Shown here: in pieces, positions 11,600 through 23,834 of the stretch
Layout of the letters: every line of letters begins with the position of its first letter
How positions within the stretch are numbered: the stretch's first letter is position 1
NCBI GenBank assembly: GCA_009667805.1
Contig: CM019063.1
Coordinates: 88,873,877 to 88,937,876 of the forward strand
Source of the DNA: Leptobrachium leishanense
Taxonomy: Eukaryota > Chordata > Amphibia > Anura > Megophryidae
DNA length: 64,000 nucleotides
Direction: 5' to 3'
Position numbers and translations under genes: made by a program
The notes under the pieces: model-generated
What the model was told of the DNA's origin: nothing
Databases searched by the model: none
The model's input: only the letters and a program-made list of their open reading frames with translations

Positions 11600-12827
11600 A
11601 TTAGCCAATGATACGTCGTTTGCAAAGCTATTTCTAATATTTATTTAATTTATGTTTTACTGTCTTTTATTGTGGCAGGCTTTCCTGTTTAGTATCCATA
11701 CTCCCTGCGTCATAAAATCAATCTATATTTTTTCTTTTATAGCAGCTTACTTCTATCTGATTCAGGATCAGGAGATCATACTTTGTTATTATTTTTGTTA
11801 TTATTACATTTCCGCCTCTGTAATATACTTCTACAGATGTTTTGGAGAATGTTGCTGTTTGCTCTTTAATTACATTTCGCTTCCCGGCATAAAATCTAAA
11901 AGCAGCTACTGGTGCTCAGTGCCAGACATTAAGCTGCATTTGTAACGATTCATATTATCATAAAAGGAAAAAGAAGATGAAAAATAGTCAGAATAGCACA
12001 TTTTGGTGCTTGCATAGAGACAACTCAGTATGAGTTGACCAAGCATTAACTATGCACCATGGCAACTGCAGCTAGCGCTAATGAAAAGTTTGGCATTCAA
12101 GAACATTATTTTAGAAATGTGCAGAAAGCACAATGCAGTAACAGATGCTTTAACAGATTTCTATGTCTTTTGTAACATCAGCCCCAATGTGTTTTATTTC
12201 TTGGCGTGTTTCTGAAAAATAAAAAATACCAGCTGTTTCATATTGAGAAAACATAGCAATCTTTGTTATCCTGTCCCACTTCTGTGCACAACATAAAGGC
12301 CAGGAAAAAAATTTGGACATAAAACCTCTCACCCACACAATGCTAAAACCTTTATTTAGGAATGACTTGTCCAGTGTAATCCATGGCCTTTTGCAGTCTT
12401 TGGCATCTGTTACTTCAATGGTTGAATGAAGTACAGAAACAAAGATAATTAATGAAATTGCTTTACAGATGATACTGAAACTCTGCAAGTATAGGAAATC
12501 CAATAAATTGTATTGTTGTAAAGAAAAACAATAACAAAATGACACAATATCAGGTCTCCACTGAATAAGCAAACGTATTTTGATTCTTAAAAATCGTATT
12601 TTATTTTTATTTATTTATTTACTATGCAGTGCAATTCATCAGATTACCATGAATCTTCTGTAGATTCTAAAGTTATCTTGTCTTGCCTGTGAATGGAATC
12701 CTCTTAGAGGTTTCTTTATTGCACCTACCCCTTTGGCAAAGATAATTCTCTTCTCGTTAGAGGATTAATTGGGCTGCATGTGTTTATAGAACTGTTAAGA
12801 GGATTTGTCACTAATGTATAATTCTAT
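11600..12827. other. No gene recognised
   Basis: AT-rich sequence with short open frames on both strands that match nothing I know. No repeat boundaries seen. Confidence 0.5.
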
Positions 12828-13718
12828 CAGGGTTATTCAAAGAGAATCGAAAAGCCACCGCACGTTCGGTGACTTTTCGTTCTATTCAATTCGGTGCGAT
12901 TTGGCGATCCCATTTCGGCGATCCTGCGGTGTATTCAGCAAGCACCACAGGGCCACCATAATGCAGGGAAAAGTCGCCGCAAACCCAACGAAAACTTAAC
13001 GCAAAACGAGGGCGAACGACCACAGAAACCCGCAAAAACATCTGGATTAACCTGCCGCACACGCCAGAGAGACCCGAGTAGGAGCCGATCACAGCACAGA
13101 GCAGCCGCCGGAAAAACCAGACACCGCAGACGAAGGAGCTTGAATGTTTGCAAAGTGAAACGCTGTTTGCAAAGAAACTACATAATGAAAATGTCTGAAA
13201 TTTACATGTAAGGTCCAATGAATGATAATAAAAAGGGCTGTTACAGAAAAAAGAAAAAACTATTTAAAAAACCAAAACGGAAAAAAAATGTTTGCAAAAA
13301 AATCCCAAAAAATGCCTAAAAGGTCCTAAAAAATCTATAAATAAAGAGACTCTTTACTGCAGAATATTATAATGAACGGTTTATTAGATATTGAATTAAA
13401 ATGGGAATATTTTTAACATTGAAGCCTATGGGATTCGCCTGAATAAACCTGCTGAATTAAACCACTGAATGGCAGGGCAATTCGGCAACTTTTCACTGCT
13501 GGTTTTTGTTCTCTGAATAGCTGAAGCATTGCTTCTCTATGGGGATTCACTGCCCTCAAACAGGCACCGAACAGGCACCGTATGTGCAGGCAATTCGCCA
13601 GGATTTGGCGAATTGCCTGCTCTCTGGATAGCCTAATGGCCAGGAAAGGTAACCGAACGCTGAATTTCAGCATTCGGTTACCTTTCGGCCCCAATTCAGA
13701 GCTCTTTGAATAACCCTG
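12828..13718. mobile_element. TIR MITE family 'CAGGGTTATTC', copy 1
   Basis: An 891 bp element begins CAGGGTTATTCAAAGAG and ends CTCTTTGAATAACCCTG, perfect inverted termini, flanked by TAT. The subterminal parts are rich in attcggt/accgaat palindromes, and the interior is AT-rich. An inverted relative is at 32,434-33,247. Interrupted or partial relatives are at 59,984-61,670 and 16,559-16,650. No transposase. Confidence 0.82.
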
Positions 13719-13721
13719 TAT

Positions 13722-14669
13722 AAATCATTCTCTGACAAAAGCATTCTTTATTTTTTTTTCCAGTCAAACCAACAGCAACATTGTGTTTCATTGTGGAGGT
13801 TGCCATCTTGGAACTGTGTCACATCTTTGAAATCCTCAAAATACTATTTAAAAACACATCTTTCAGGCAGCAGGTGATATTAGCAGTAAAGAAAATAACA
13901 TGCTAATGTCTGAGATATTCATTAGGCAAACTGGACAAGTGTCTACGGAACATATTGCTATTAGCCATGAACCAACTGTAAAGTTCAATTAATCTCATCA
14001 GTTGGCTTTTCATGAAACAGCAAGTTGATTTCCATAAAACCAATGGCAGGAACCGATGGTTTTATGGAAAACCTCCTTACATTAACCCTTATCTCTTGTA
14101 TCACACAAACACTCTCAGACGCACAGTCTAAATGTAATACCATTACAGTGCATTTAAAAACTGTATGCATTATTTGACAGATAGGGGGCTTCTTCTGCAG
14201 GTCATTCTTATTTCTATGTTTTGTTCCGTCAAGGAGCATAGGGCTGAAGTAAAAGACTTCCACTGTTGATGGATCCATGTTTTTACTATGACCTGCAGCC
14301 AGGTCAGGTTCTCATCAACAGATTTGATATCATAATGAAGGCTCCATCTCCAGGAACCTCTGGCTCTGTCTCTCTTGGGAACTGCAATCGGGGCCTGCCT
14401 ACAGATCTCCTTTGCCCACATCATAAGGTATGTCTGATTCATCTACATCTCTGGTGCATTCGGTTCCTTGACACCACCGGAGTAGCTAGGTATTGGAGAT
14501 ACATTTTTGTGGCCAAAGGCATGAATGATATATCGCAGGCAGTAGTTTATGTAGACCTGGAGTTTTTGATAGGGTTCTGGTAAGACTTTCCCTGCCTCAC
14601 TTGTATAAAGCTGGCCAGTTGAGGCAAAGAAATTCTAATGCAGTGTGATATAGCCACTGGACAGTCCAT
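13722..14669. other. Unassigned sequence with one weak exon-like segment
   Basis: Mostly unrecognised. At 14,299-14,427 (plus strand) a 129 bp open segment of exactly 43 codons is preceded by tttttactatgacctgcag and followed by AAG|GTATGT, resembling a phase-0 internal exon. The encoded peptide is not one I recognise, and the minus strand is also open over most of it. I list it only as a weak candidate. Confidence 0.2.
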
Positions 14670-15062
14670 TCACTGTTTCAAGGCTTTTCTTTATTTTTCC
14701 AGCCACAGTACAGGCAGAGTGTCCAAATAAGCCAACAAATAAATCATAAATCAAAAGCCTACTCATCATTCCGAGACTAACTAAACATGTGTTCTCCCCT
14801 CAATCCAATACTGGGCAGCAAAGCTGATTTCCAGTAAAGCAAACAACAAATTTAAGAGTTTTGTACTTCCTTTTGGAACTTCAGGGCTTGCTGCTCCCAG
14901 CCAAAAGATTTTTTTTCATGAGGGAACCACAATACTTATAAAAGCAGGGTAGTCTTAATCGGCAGTCAGCTGAGAATTCACCCTATGGGGAAAAGGGCTT
15001 TCTCGATTTGCCTGCTGACAAAATAGTGGTCTATCACCCTGCCCCTAATCACTCTGTCGCAG
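14670..15062 (-). mobile_element. Probable solo LTR (copy 2)
   Basis: A diverged copy of the repeat at 9,060-9,487. On the minus strand it starts TGCGACAGAGTGATTAGGGG, and it shares the gagggaaccac...agcaggg and caccctgcccctaatcac stretches and the AATAAA end. Confidence 0.5.
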
Positions 15063-16558
15063 CAGCCAGGACAGATACAAGTCTCCAAAAGGAGACTGTG
15101 AAGTCTCAGTACTTCAAAGATGGACCATCAACATTCAGGGAAGTCCATGAGGACTGTGGATAGTATAAGGTAGGAGAAAGGACAAGGAATTGCACCCTCT
15201 GGTGATCATAAGCCAGTTACCCAGTTCTTATGATCTCACTATTTCCAAAGGTGACTACACGTTGGCATCATTATGATAGTAAGCCAGCTTTATACTTAGA
15301 ATACCATGTAGTTCCTGATGTGATTCACAACAAATGACTATAGTTTATTTATTGATTTGTTGTGTGAAATGTCATTATTGACAAGTGTGATAATTTATAA
15401 TAGTATAATAATATAGCAGTGTCCATTATATCTTTGTTAACGTGTTTGTACAGAGTGCTGTTAGAGGAGACTAGCAACTGGACCAAAAACTGAGCCTCTG
15501 GGATCCCTAAACAGCAAATGGTTACATTCTCCAAAAATCTGTCCCAATGGATTTCTTTATAAAATTGCGACTGATAAAGAAGTATTTTTTTTATAACTAC
15601 ACAGTCTCCAGATGTGTATGCAAGTGTTCCCCGCGCCATTCAATTTAATCACATAAGAACCATAACAATTTGTAAATATTAGTCATTTCTGTATAGATCA
15701 AAGTTAGACAACCATTGCCATTCTGGTAACTGAACCATAACCCAAATCATTTGGCTACCGAAATGTAATTAGGGATTTACTCAGAACATATGAAATAGCT
15801 ATTAGCGTGGAGATACAAAAATAAAATGCAGAATATGCGAGGGTATTTTACACTGAAGCGACATCTCCTACTCCATGTAGAAATATATGTGATGCAGCCA
15901 AGAAAATTAGTGACAGTTTGTTTGTTTGGCATTGGTTGGAATGGGAGTATGAAGGTTTAATGGGCTGCTTTCAGCATAATATATTTTTGAAAAGAAGCTG
16001 TGCTTCCAAATAGAAACAGCTTTGGAACAAAGTAATCATACAGCGGGAGGCATCATAATTAATAAGGGGCAGCAACTGCAGAGATGTTTAATGTAACATG
16101 ACAACTCTCAGTTTTGCCTGGTAAACAGCGTGAGACTACATTCCCAGTGACAGTCTTTGTCATTAATTCTAACTTGGAAATGAGATACTATTAGGCTGTT
16201 CAGCACCTTCTGCAGAATCTCCGTAAAACAGAAAATATTTCATCAGTCCCGTGAAGCTTCAAATTACCGGTGTGGTTCGACACACGCTCTTGCTATTATA
16301 TTTTAATGTCTCAATAAATAGTAGAATACACATGTTTGAAAAGTTTAACATAATTCTGAAAATCAAAGTTGAGATTGCAAAGAAATAAACAAAACATAAC
16401 CATGTTGCAATTATTAAGATCTTGTTAAAAAAAATTGAATAGTACATAAAAAGGCCATGTTGTTCCAAACATACATATTTGTTTTTGTCCTTGTTATTGA
16501 TTCTAATTGGAGGATATTGAAATCATATTCTGACATCTGCTAGATTCCAGGGACTTCG
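15063..16558. other. No gene recognised
   Basis: AT-rich sequence with scattered stops in all frames. I see no gene or structured repeat. Confidence 0.5.
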
Positions 16559-16650
16559 GGAGTTATTCAAAGAGCACCGAAGTTTCAGCCCTCTTTTGTT
16601 CGGCGCACTTCGGTGCGTTTCGGCAATTTCATTTTTCCAATCCTGTGTTT
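16559..16650. mobile_element. Left-end fragment of the 'GGGTTATTC' MITE family
   Basis: The sequence starts gggagttattcaaagagc, then carries ttcggcgcacttcggtgcg hairpins as in the family at 12,828. The right end is lost next to a retroposed tail and a CR1-like fragment. Confidence 0.55.
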
Positions 16651-16654
16651 TATT

Positions 16655-16738
16655 TTATGTTTATTTATTTATTTATAAAGTATTTTACCAGTAAGGATAC
16701 ATTTAGATTTCTCTCGTTTTCAAGAATGTCCTGGTTAT
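16655..16738 (-). mobile_element. Short retroposed LINE/SINE 3' tail (copy 2)
   Basis: The (TTTA)n run followed by taaagtattttaccagtaag and ctctcgttttcaagaatgtc is the reverse complement of the insert at 3,466-3,561, with a few differences. Confidence 0.65.
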
Positions 16739-16744
16739 GTCGTA

Positions 16745-17515
16745 TGTCGTATGGGACGTAAAAACCCAAGGACCGAATATAGAATATTTGATACAGTCCT
16801 AACCTCAACATCTGAGGTTTGGGATTTAGGGGTTATTATTTCGGAGGATCTAAGGGTAAGTAGTCAATGTAATAGAGCAGCAGAAAATGCTAGCAGAATG
16901 CTTGGTTGTGTAGGGAGAGGTATTAGCAGTAGGAAAAGGGAAGTGTTCATGCCACTGTACAGAGCACCGGTGAGACCTCACTTGGAGTACTGTGTGCAGT
17001 ACTGGAGACCGTATCTCCAGAAGGATATAGACATCTTAGAGAGAGTTCAGAGAAGGGCTACTAAAATGGTGTACGGCTTGAAGGAGAAAAGTTACCAGGA
17101 AAGGCTTAATGATCTTAACATGTATAGCTTGGAAAAAAGACGAGACAGAGGAGATATGATAGAAACATTTAAATACGTAAAGGGAATCCACAAGGTAGAG
17201 GAAGGGAGTATATTTAAACGGAAACAAAGTAGCAAAACAAGAGGACATAGTCTTAGATTAGAGGGGCAAAGGTTTAAAAGTAACATCAGGAAGCATTATT
17301 TTACTGAGAGGGTGGTGGATACATGGAACAGTCTTCCAGTTGAAGTGGTAGATGCCAAAACAGTAATTGAATTTAAGCAGGCATGGGATAGGCATAAGGC
17401 TATCCTAAACAAAAGATAAATCCAGGTAAAGTATCCATGTAATTGGGCAGACTAGATGGGCCGAAAGGTTCTTATCTGCTGATATTTTTCTATGCTTCTA
17501 TGTTTCTATGTTGCT
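16745..17515 (+). mobile_element. CR1-like LINE 3' end (copy 1), ORF2 C-terminus
   Basis: An open frame at 16,751-17,419 (222 codons) covers the end of the reverse transcriptase and the C-terminal region of a CR1/Jockey-type ORF2. Recognisable blocks include RPHLEYCVQYWRPYL, DIDILERVQRRATKMV, YSLEKRRDRGDMIETFKYV, TERVVDTWNSLPVEVV and the closing FKQAWDRH. This is the stretch C-terminal to the catalytic YADD. The 3' UTR has gggcagactagatgggccga and ends in (TTTCTATG)n-like repeats near 17,515, as in CR1-like tails. It is 5'-truncated and cannot encode a working enzyme. Copy 2 lies at 36,885-37,310. Confidence 0.85.
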
Positions 17516-17754
17516 GATATCTTACATGTGCTTTTTTTTTCTCTTGCATGTTTAGTTAAGAAAATATTTTGCTTCGTATGTGTCACTGGGTGCATCCATT
17601 GTGTGGTATTTTCTGTTGTAAACTGTCCCCACAGTATCTTTACATCACTTGCTCCCCAAATGTGGCAGTGAACATAGAATGGAGTCAATGGTTCGATTAC
17701 TGACTCAAATCTCATTGTATTGTGTGGAAAGTATTCAAAGCATATCAAGTAGGG

Positions 17755-18320
17755 ATGTGCACCGATTATTATTTTTTTCGGTTCGGCTCGTTCGGATTTT
17801 TAAAATTTTCATTTCGGTCGATTTTCGTTTTGGCTCGTTTTTCGTTTCAACTTTTTTTTTCGTGATATCGGACATTTTCATGTATTCGGATTGTCTGTTC
17901 TATTCGTTTCACAGTGTCTATTCGTTTTGACTTAAACTAATGTTATTTCAGATGATCTGATATTTCTGTCGATACGATAAATCTGTCGATACGATAATTC
18001 TGTCGATACGGTATTTCAGTCGATACGATAATTCTGTCGATACGGTAATTCTGCCGATTCTATCGTTTTTTATTAAATAAAGATCCTTTTTTTTTATGAA
18101 TATGCATTGCACAACTTTATTTAATCATATTAAAATGGTATGAAAGGAACAAAATGAACAAAACACTTTAAAAAACGCAAAAATACTGACCCAAATGGTC
18201 TGACTTTAAAAACAAAAACCAGAACAAAAGGTTTTGAAATGGAAAAAAAGCTGAACAAAATTATCTGAAACGAAAAAAAAACCCAGAACAAATAAAATGA
18301 TTTAAAACAAAAAAAATGAA
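17755..18320. repeat. Dispersed 'AGGGATGTGCA' AT-rich repeat
   Basis: The segment starts agggatgtgcaccgatt, then runs of ttcggttcggctcgttcgg and a short tandem tgtcgatacgataat...ctgtcgatacg (17,975-18,065). The opening resembles the MITE at 35,867-36,492. The right end merges into the 54 bp satellite. Confidence 0.5.
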
Positions 18321-21300
18321 TGCAGCATATGAATCCGCAGACTGCGGGGAAGCACCTCTCTGCGGTATATTTAATGCAGTATATGAATCCACACACTGCG
18401 GGGAAGCGCCACTCTGCAGTATAATTAATGCAGCATATGAATCCACACACTGTTGGGAAGCGCCTCTCTGCAGTATAATTAATGCAGCATATGAATCCAC
18501 ACACTGCTGGGAAGCGCCTCTCTGCTGTATAATTAATGCAGCATAAGAATCCACACACTGCTGGGAAGCGCCTCTTTGTGGTATAATTAATGCAGCATAT
18601 GAATCCACACACTGCTGGGAAGCGCCTCTCTGCAGTATAATTAATGCAGCATAAGAATCCACACACTGCTGGGAAGCGCCTCTTTGTGGTATAATTAATG
18701 CAGCATATGAATCCACACACTGCTGGGAAGCGCCTCTTTGCAGTATAATTAATGCAGCATATGAATCCACACACTGCTGGGAAGCCCCTCTCTGCAAAAT
18801 AATTAATGCAGCATATGAATCCACACACTGCTGGGAAGCACCTCTCTGAGGTATAATTAATGCAGCATATGAATCCACACACTGCTGGGAAGCGCCTCTC
18901 TGCAGTATAATTAATGCAGCATATGAATCCACACACTGCTCGGCAACAACTCTCTGCAGTATAATTAATGCAGCATATGAATCCACACACTGCTGGGAAG
19001 CGCCTCTTTGCAGTATAATTAATGCAGCATATGAATCCACACACTGCTGGGAAGCGCCTCTTTGTGGTATAATTAATGCAGCATATGAATCCACACACTG
19101 CTGGGAAGCGCCTCTTTGCAGTATAATTAATGCAGCATATGAATCCACACACTGCTGGGAAGCCCCTCTCTGCAGAATAATTAATGCAGCATATGAATCC
19201 ACACACTGCTGGGAAGCGCCTCTCTGAGGTATAATTAATGCAGCATATGAATCCACACACTGCTGGGAAGCGCCTCTCTGCAGTATAATTAATGCAGCAT
19301 ATGAATCCACACACTGCTCGGCAACAACTCTCTGCAGTATAATTAATGCAGCATATGAATCCACACACTGCTGGGAAGCGCCTCTCTGCAGTATAATTAA
19401 TGCAGCATAAGAATCCACACACTGCTGGGAAGCGCCTCTTTGTGGTATAATTAATGCAGCATATGAATCCACACACTGCTGGGAAGCGCCTGTTTGCAGT
19501 ATAATTAATGCAGCATATGAATCCACACACTGCTGGGAAGCGCCTCTCTGCAGTATAATTAATGCAGCATATGAATCCACACACTGCTGGGAAGCGCCTC
19601 TCTGCTGTATAATTAATGCAGCATAAGAATCCACACACTGCTGGGAAACGCCTCTTTGTGGTATAATTAATGCAGCATATGAATCCACACAACTGCTGGG
19701 AAGCGCCTCTCTGCAGTATAATTAATGCAGCATATGAATCCACCACACTGCTGGGAAGCGCCTCTTTGTGGTATAATTAATGCAGCATATGAATCCACAC
19801 ACTGCTGGAAGCGCCTCTTTGCAGTTATAATTAATGCAGCATATGAATCCACACACTGCTGGGAAGCCCCTCTCTGCAGAATAATTAATGCAGCATATGA
19901 ATCCACACACTGCTGGGAAGCACCTCTCTGAGGTATAATTAATGCAGCATATGAATCCACACACTGCTGGGAAGCGCCTCTCTGCAGTATAATTAATGCA
20001 GCATATGAATCCACACACTGCTCGGCAACAACTCTCTGCAGTATAATTAATGCAGCATATGAATCCACACACTGCTGGGAAGCGCCTCTTTGCAGTATAA
20101 TTAATGCAGCATATGAATCCACACACTGCTGGGAAGCGCCTCTTTGTGGTATAATTAATGCAGCATATGAATCCACACACACTGCTGGGAAGCGCCTCTT
20201 TGCAGTATAATTAATGCAGCATATGAATCACACACTGCTGGAAGCGCCTCTCTGCAGTATAATTAATGCAGCATATGAATCCACCACACTGCTGGGAAGC
20301 GCCTCTCTGAGTATAATTAATGCAGCATATGAATCCACACACTGCTGGGAAGCGCCTCTCTGCAGTATAATTAATGCAGCATATGAATCCACACACTGCT
20401 CGGCAACAACTCTCTGCAGTATAATTAATGCAGCATATGAATCCACACACTGCTGGGAAGCGCCTCTCTGCAGTATAATTAATGCAGCATAAGAATCCAC
20501 ACACTGCTGGGAAGCGCCTCTTTGTGGTATAATTAATGCAGCATATGAATCCACACACTGCTGGGAAGCGCCTGTTTGCAGTATAATTAATGCAGCATAT
20601 GAATCCACACACTGCTGGGAAGCGCCTCTCTGCAGTATAATTAATGCAGCATAAGAATCCACACACTGCTGGGAAGCGCCTCTTTGTGGTAAATAATGCA
20701 GCATATGAATCCACACACTGCTGGAAGCGCCTCTTTGCAGTATAATTAATGCAGCATATGAATCCACACACTGCTGGGAAGCCCCTCTCTGCAGAATAAT
20801 TAATGCAGCATATGAATCCACACACTGCTGGGAAGCGCCTCTCTGAGGTATAATTAATGCAGCATATGAATCCACACACTGCTGGGAAGCGCCTCTCTGC
20901 AGTATAATTAATGCAGCATATGAATCCACACACTGCTCGCAACAACTCTCTGCAGTATAATTAATGCAGCATATGAATCCACACACTGCTGGAAGCGCCT
21001 CTTTGCAGTATAATTAATGCAGCATATGAATCCACACACTGCTGGAAGCGCCTCTTTGTGGTATAATTAATGCAGCATATGAATCCACACACTGCTGGGA
21101 AGCGCCTCTTTGCAGTATAATTAATGCAGCATATGAATCCACACACTGCTGGGAAGCCCCTCTCTGGCAGAATAATTAATGCAGCATAATGAATCCACAC
21201 ACTGCTGGAAGCGCCTCTCTGAGTATAATTAATGCAGCATATGAATCCACCACTGCTGGGAAGCGCCTCTCTGCAGTATAATTAATGCAGCATATGAATC

Positions 21301-22099
21301 CACACACCTGCTCGGCAACAACTCTCTGCAGTATAATTAATGCAGCATATGAATCCACACACTGCTGGGAAGCGCCCTCTGCAGTATAATTAATGCAGCA
21401 TATGAATCCACACACTCTGCTCGCAACAACTCTCTGCAGTATAATTAATGCAGCATATGAATCCACACACTGCTGGGAAGCGCCTCTTTGCAGTATAATT
21501 AATGCAGCATATGAATCCACACACTGCTGGAAGCGCCTCTTTGGGGTATAATTAATGCAGCATATGAATCCACAACACTTGCTGGGAAGCGCCTCTTTGC
21601 AGTATAATTAATGCAGCATATGAATCCACAACACTGCTGGAAGCCCCTCTCTGCAGAATAATTATAATGCAGCATATGAATCCACACACTGCTGGGAAGC
21701 GCCTCTCTGAGTATAATTAATGCAGCATATGAATCCACACAACTGCTGGGAAGCGCCTCTCTGCAGTATAATTAATGCAGCATATGAATCCACACACTGC
21801 TCGGCAACAACTCTCTGCAGTATAATTAATGCAGCATATGAATCCACACACTGCTGGGAAGCGCCTCTCTGCAGTATAATTAATGCAGCATAAGAATCCA
21901 CACACTGCTGGGAAGCGCCTCTTTGTGGTATAATTAATGCAGCATAAGAATCCACACACTGCGGGGAAGCACCTCTTTGCAGTATAATTAATGCAGCATA
22001 TGAATCCACACACTGCTGGGCAGCACCTCTCTGCGGTATAATTAATGCAGCTTATGAATCCGCACACTACGGGGAAGCGCCTCTCTGTGGTATAATTAA
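18321..22099. repeat. 54 bp satellite array (about 70 units)
   Basis: The repeat unit runs tgcagcatatgaatccacac, actgctgggaagcgcctctc, tgcagtataattaa: 54 bp, about 70 units over 3,779 bp. Because 54 is divisible by 3, two minus-strand frames stay open over the indel-free left part, giving 538- and 475-codon shadow frames of an 18-residue repeat. A marked variant unit (ctcggcaacaac in place of ctgggaagcgcc) recurs at spacings of 7, 13, 7, 10, 7, 2 and 7 units, which indicates a seven-unit higher-order repeat. The first units and the last unit carry divergent versions (gcgggg, ccgca), as expected at array edges. Confidence 0.95.
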
Positions 22100-22214
22100 T
22101 GTATACGTCTGTGTTATATGTATATCTATCCTGTCTGTATATTATAACTTTAAAATGCCATAAAATTTTAATTTTCAATAATTTACAAGGTGTAAAGTGT
22201 TTTTTTTTCACACT
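22100..22214 (-). mobile_element. Left remnant of an inverted piggyBac-type MITE (host copy)
   Basis: The reverse complement matches the AT-rich tail of the MITE family (aaaaaaaacactttacacc, tgtaaattattgaaaat, ttataatatacagacagg). It directly abuts the last satellite unit, so the terminal ~150 bp is missing. It continues at 23,456 beyond the nested copy. Confidence 0.75.
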
Positions 22215-22218
22215 TTAA

Positions 22219-23451
22219 CCACTTGAATGCTAAGGACGCGCTCAGCGCGTCCTCAGCATTCCCCTGGTATGCGGAGGACGCGCTGAGCGCGTCCTCGCAT
22301 TGGGGTCAGCGTTCGGCCGGGTACCGGCCGATCGCTGGCCCCTCCGGTGCGGGCTGACATCCTGGATGTCAGCCCGGCATCCGGAGCAGTGGCCGCCATT
22401 ATTATGTGTCATCGCGCCCCCGCGATGACACATAATTCAGGCGCCCCCCCGCATGTGCGGAGGAGGCGCCTGAAAGGGAAGGGGGGGAGGTCCTTCGGAC
22501 CTCTCTCCCTCCCGATCGGCGGCTCACAGGGGCTTAACCCAGGCATCATTTGGAAGGGCACAGCCTGCCCTTCCAAATGATGCCTGGCATTAACCCCTGG
22601 GGAGCTGGATCGCAAATCGGCGCTGAAAAGCGCCGATTTGCGATCCTTCCCGGGAGCTGGCCGACATCTTGGATGTCGGCCAAGCTTCCGGGAACTCCCC
22701 CAGAGGACTGGCGTCATCGTGCGCAGCACGATGACGCCAGTCCTAGCATTAACCCCTAACTGCCACGAAGTGTGGAGATAGGGAGTTCCAATGAACTCCC
22801 TATCTCCCGATCCGTGGCAGTTAGGGGTTAAATTTTGATATCGTTGGATCGGCCAGAGCATGGCCGTTCCAACGATACCAAACATGAAAGTAAAAAAAAT
22901 TGTAAAAAAAAAAAAAAAAGAAAAATAAAAATAAAAAAAATTAAAAAAAATAATAAAAAAAAAATAAACACTTTTTTTTTTTTTTTTTTTGTTTTGTTAA
23001 TGCAGCAATATTGTTCCCATTTCAATTATAATGTGAACAATGATGCTGCATTAACGATTTTTGTATGCGGTGCGTTTGTTAAAAATGGTGTCATTTTCCC
23101 CAAAAAAAAATGTAACGAGACCCCATCTCTAATTTTTTAACAAGCGCACCCCATACAAAATATATCCGCAATTGCTCGCATGTTAAAATGTGGAAAAAAA
23201 CACTTTACACGCTGTAAATTATTGAAAATACATATTTTATTGCATTTTTTGTTATAATATACAAACATGACATAACGTATACATATAATAATGACATATT
23301 ATGAATCTACCGAGTCTGACGGAAGAACGATATATAATATGTCGATGTCATATACTAAAATAAGCCTTCAAAACACGTTTAAACATGATGCGCAAAACAG
23401 GTAAAAAATGACCTCAGCACAGGGGCGGGAAAAGCCTCAGCAGCGAAAGGG
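22219..23451 (+). mobile_element. piggyBac-type palindrome-rich MITE, copy 2 (nested)
   Basis: Same architecture as 1,056-2,292, flanked by TTAA (22,215-22,218 and 23,452-23,455). It sits inside an inverted relative. The two copies differ at paired positions of the hairpins and in the orientation of one hairpin loop (see findings). No coding capacity. Confidence 0.88.
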
Positions 23452-23455
23452 TTAA

Positions 23456-23830
23456 CATGCGAGCGTTTACGGTTATATTTTCTATGAGTTGCGCTTGTTA
23501 AAAAAATTAGAGATGGGGGACTTGTTACATACATTTTTTGGAGGGAAAATTACACGATTTTTAAACAAACGCAACCCATACAAAAATCATTAGTGCAGCA
23601 TCATTGTTCACATTATAATTGAAATGGGAACAATATTGCTGCATTAGCAAAACAAAACAAAACAAGTTTTTTTTTTTAATAATTTTTTAATATTTTCATA
23701 TTTAATTTTGTATTTTTTATATTTTTTCTTAACTTTTAACATGGTCATGTTTGGTATGGTTGGAAAGGCCATGCTTTGTCAGATCCAACGATACCAAACA
23801 ATAACCCCTAGCTGCCAAGATTCGGGAGAT
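23456..23830 (-). mobile_element. Right remnant of the inverted host MITE
   Basis: The reverse complement matches the middle of the MITE family: catgcgagc, ggaaaattacacg, cattgttcacattataattg, and the tttggtatggttgg...atccaacgatacc hairpin at about 23,745-23,800. It ends at ataacccctagctgcc...gggagatag, where the 20 bp minisatellite starts. Confidence 0.78.
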
Positions 23831-23834
23831 AGGT

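Noticed and set aside
14170..14442. Minus-strand 90-codon frame as an exon
   Set aside because: No convincing splice sites on that strand and no recognisable domain. The overlapping plus-strand candidate is only slightly better.
18130..19746. A 538-codon minus-strand frame of 18-residue repeats as a repeat protein gene
   Set aside because: It is the satellite read through. Two frames are equally open, the frame breaks wherever the array has indels, and there is no promoter or unique domain.
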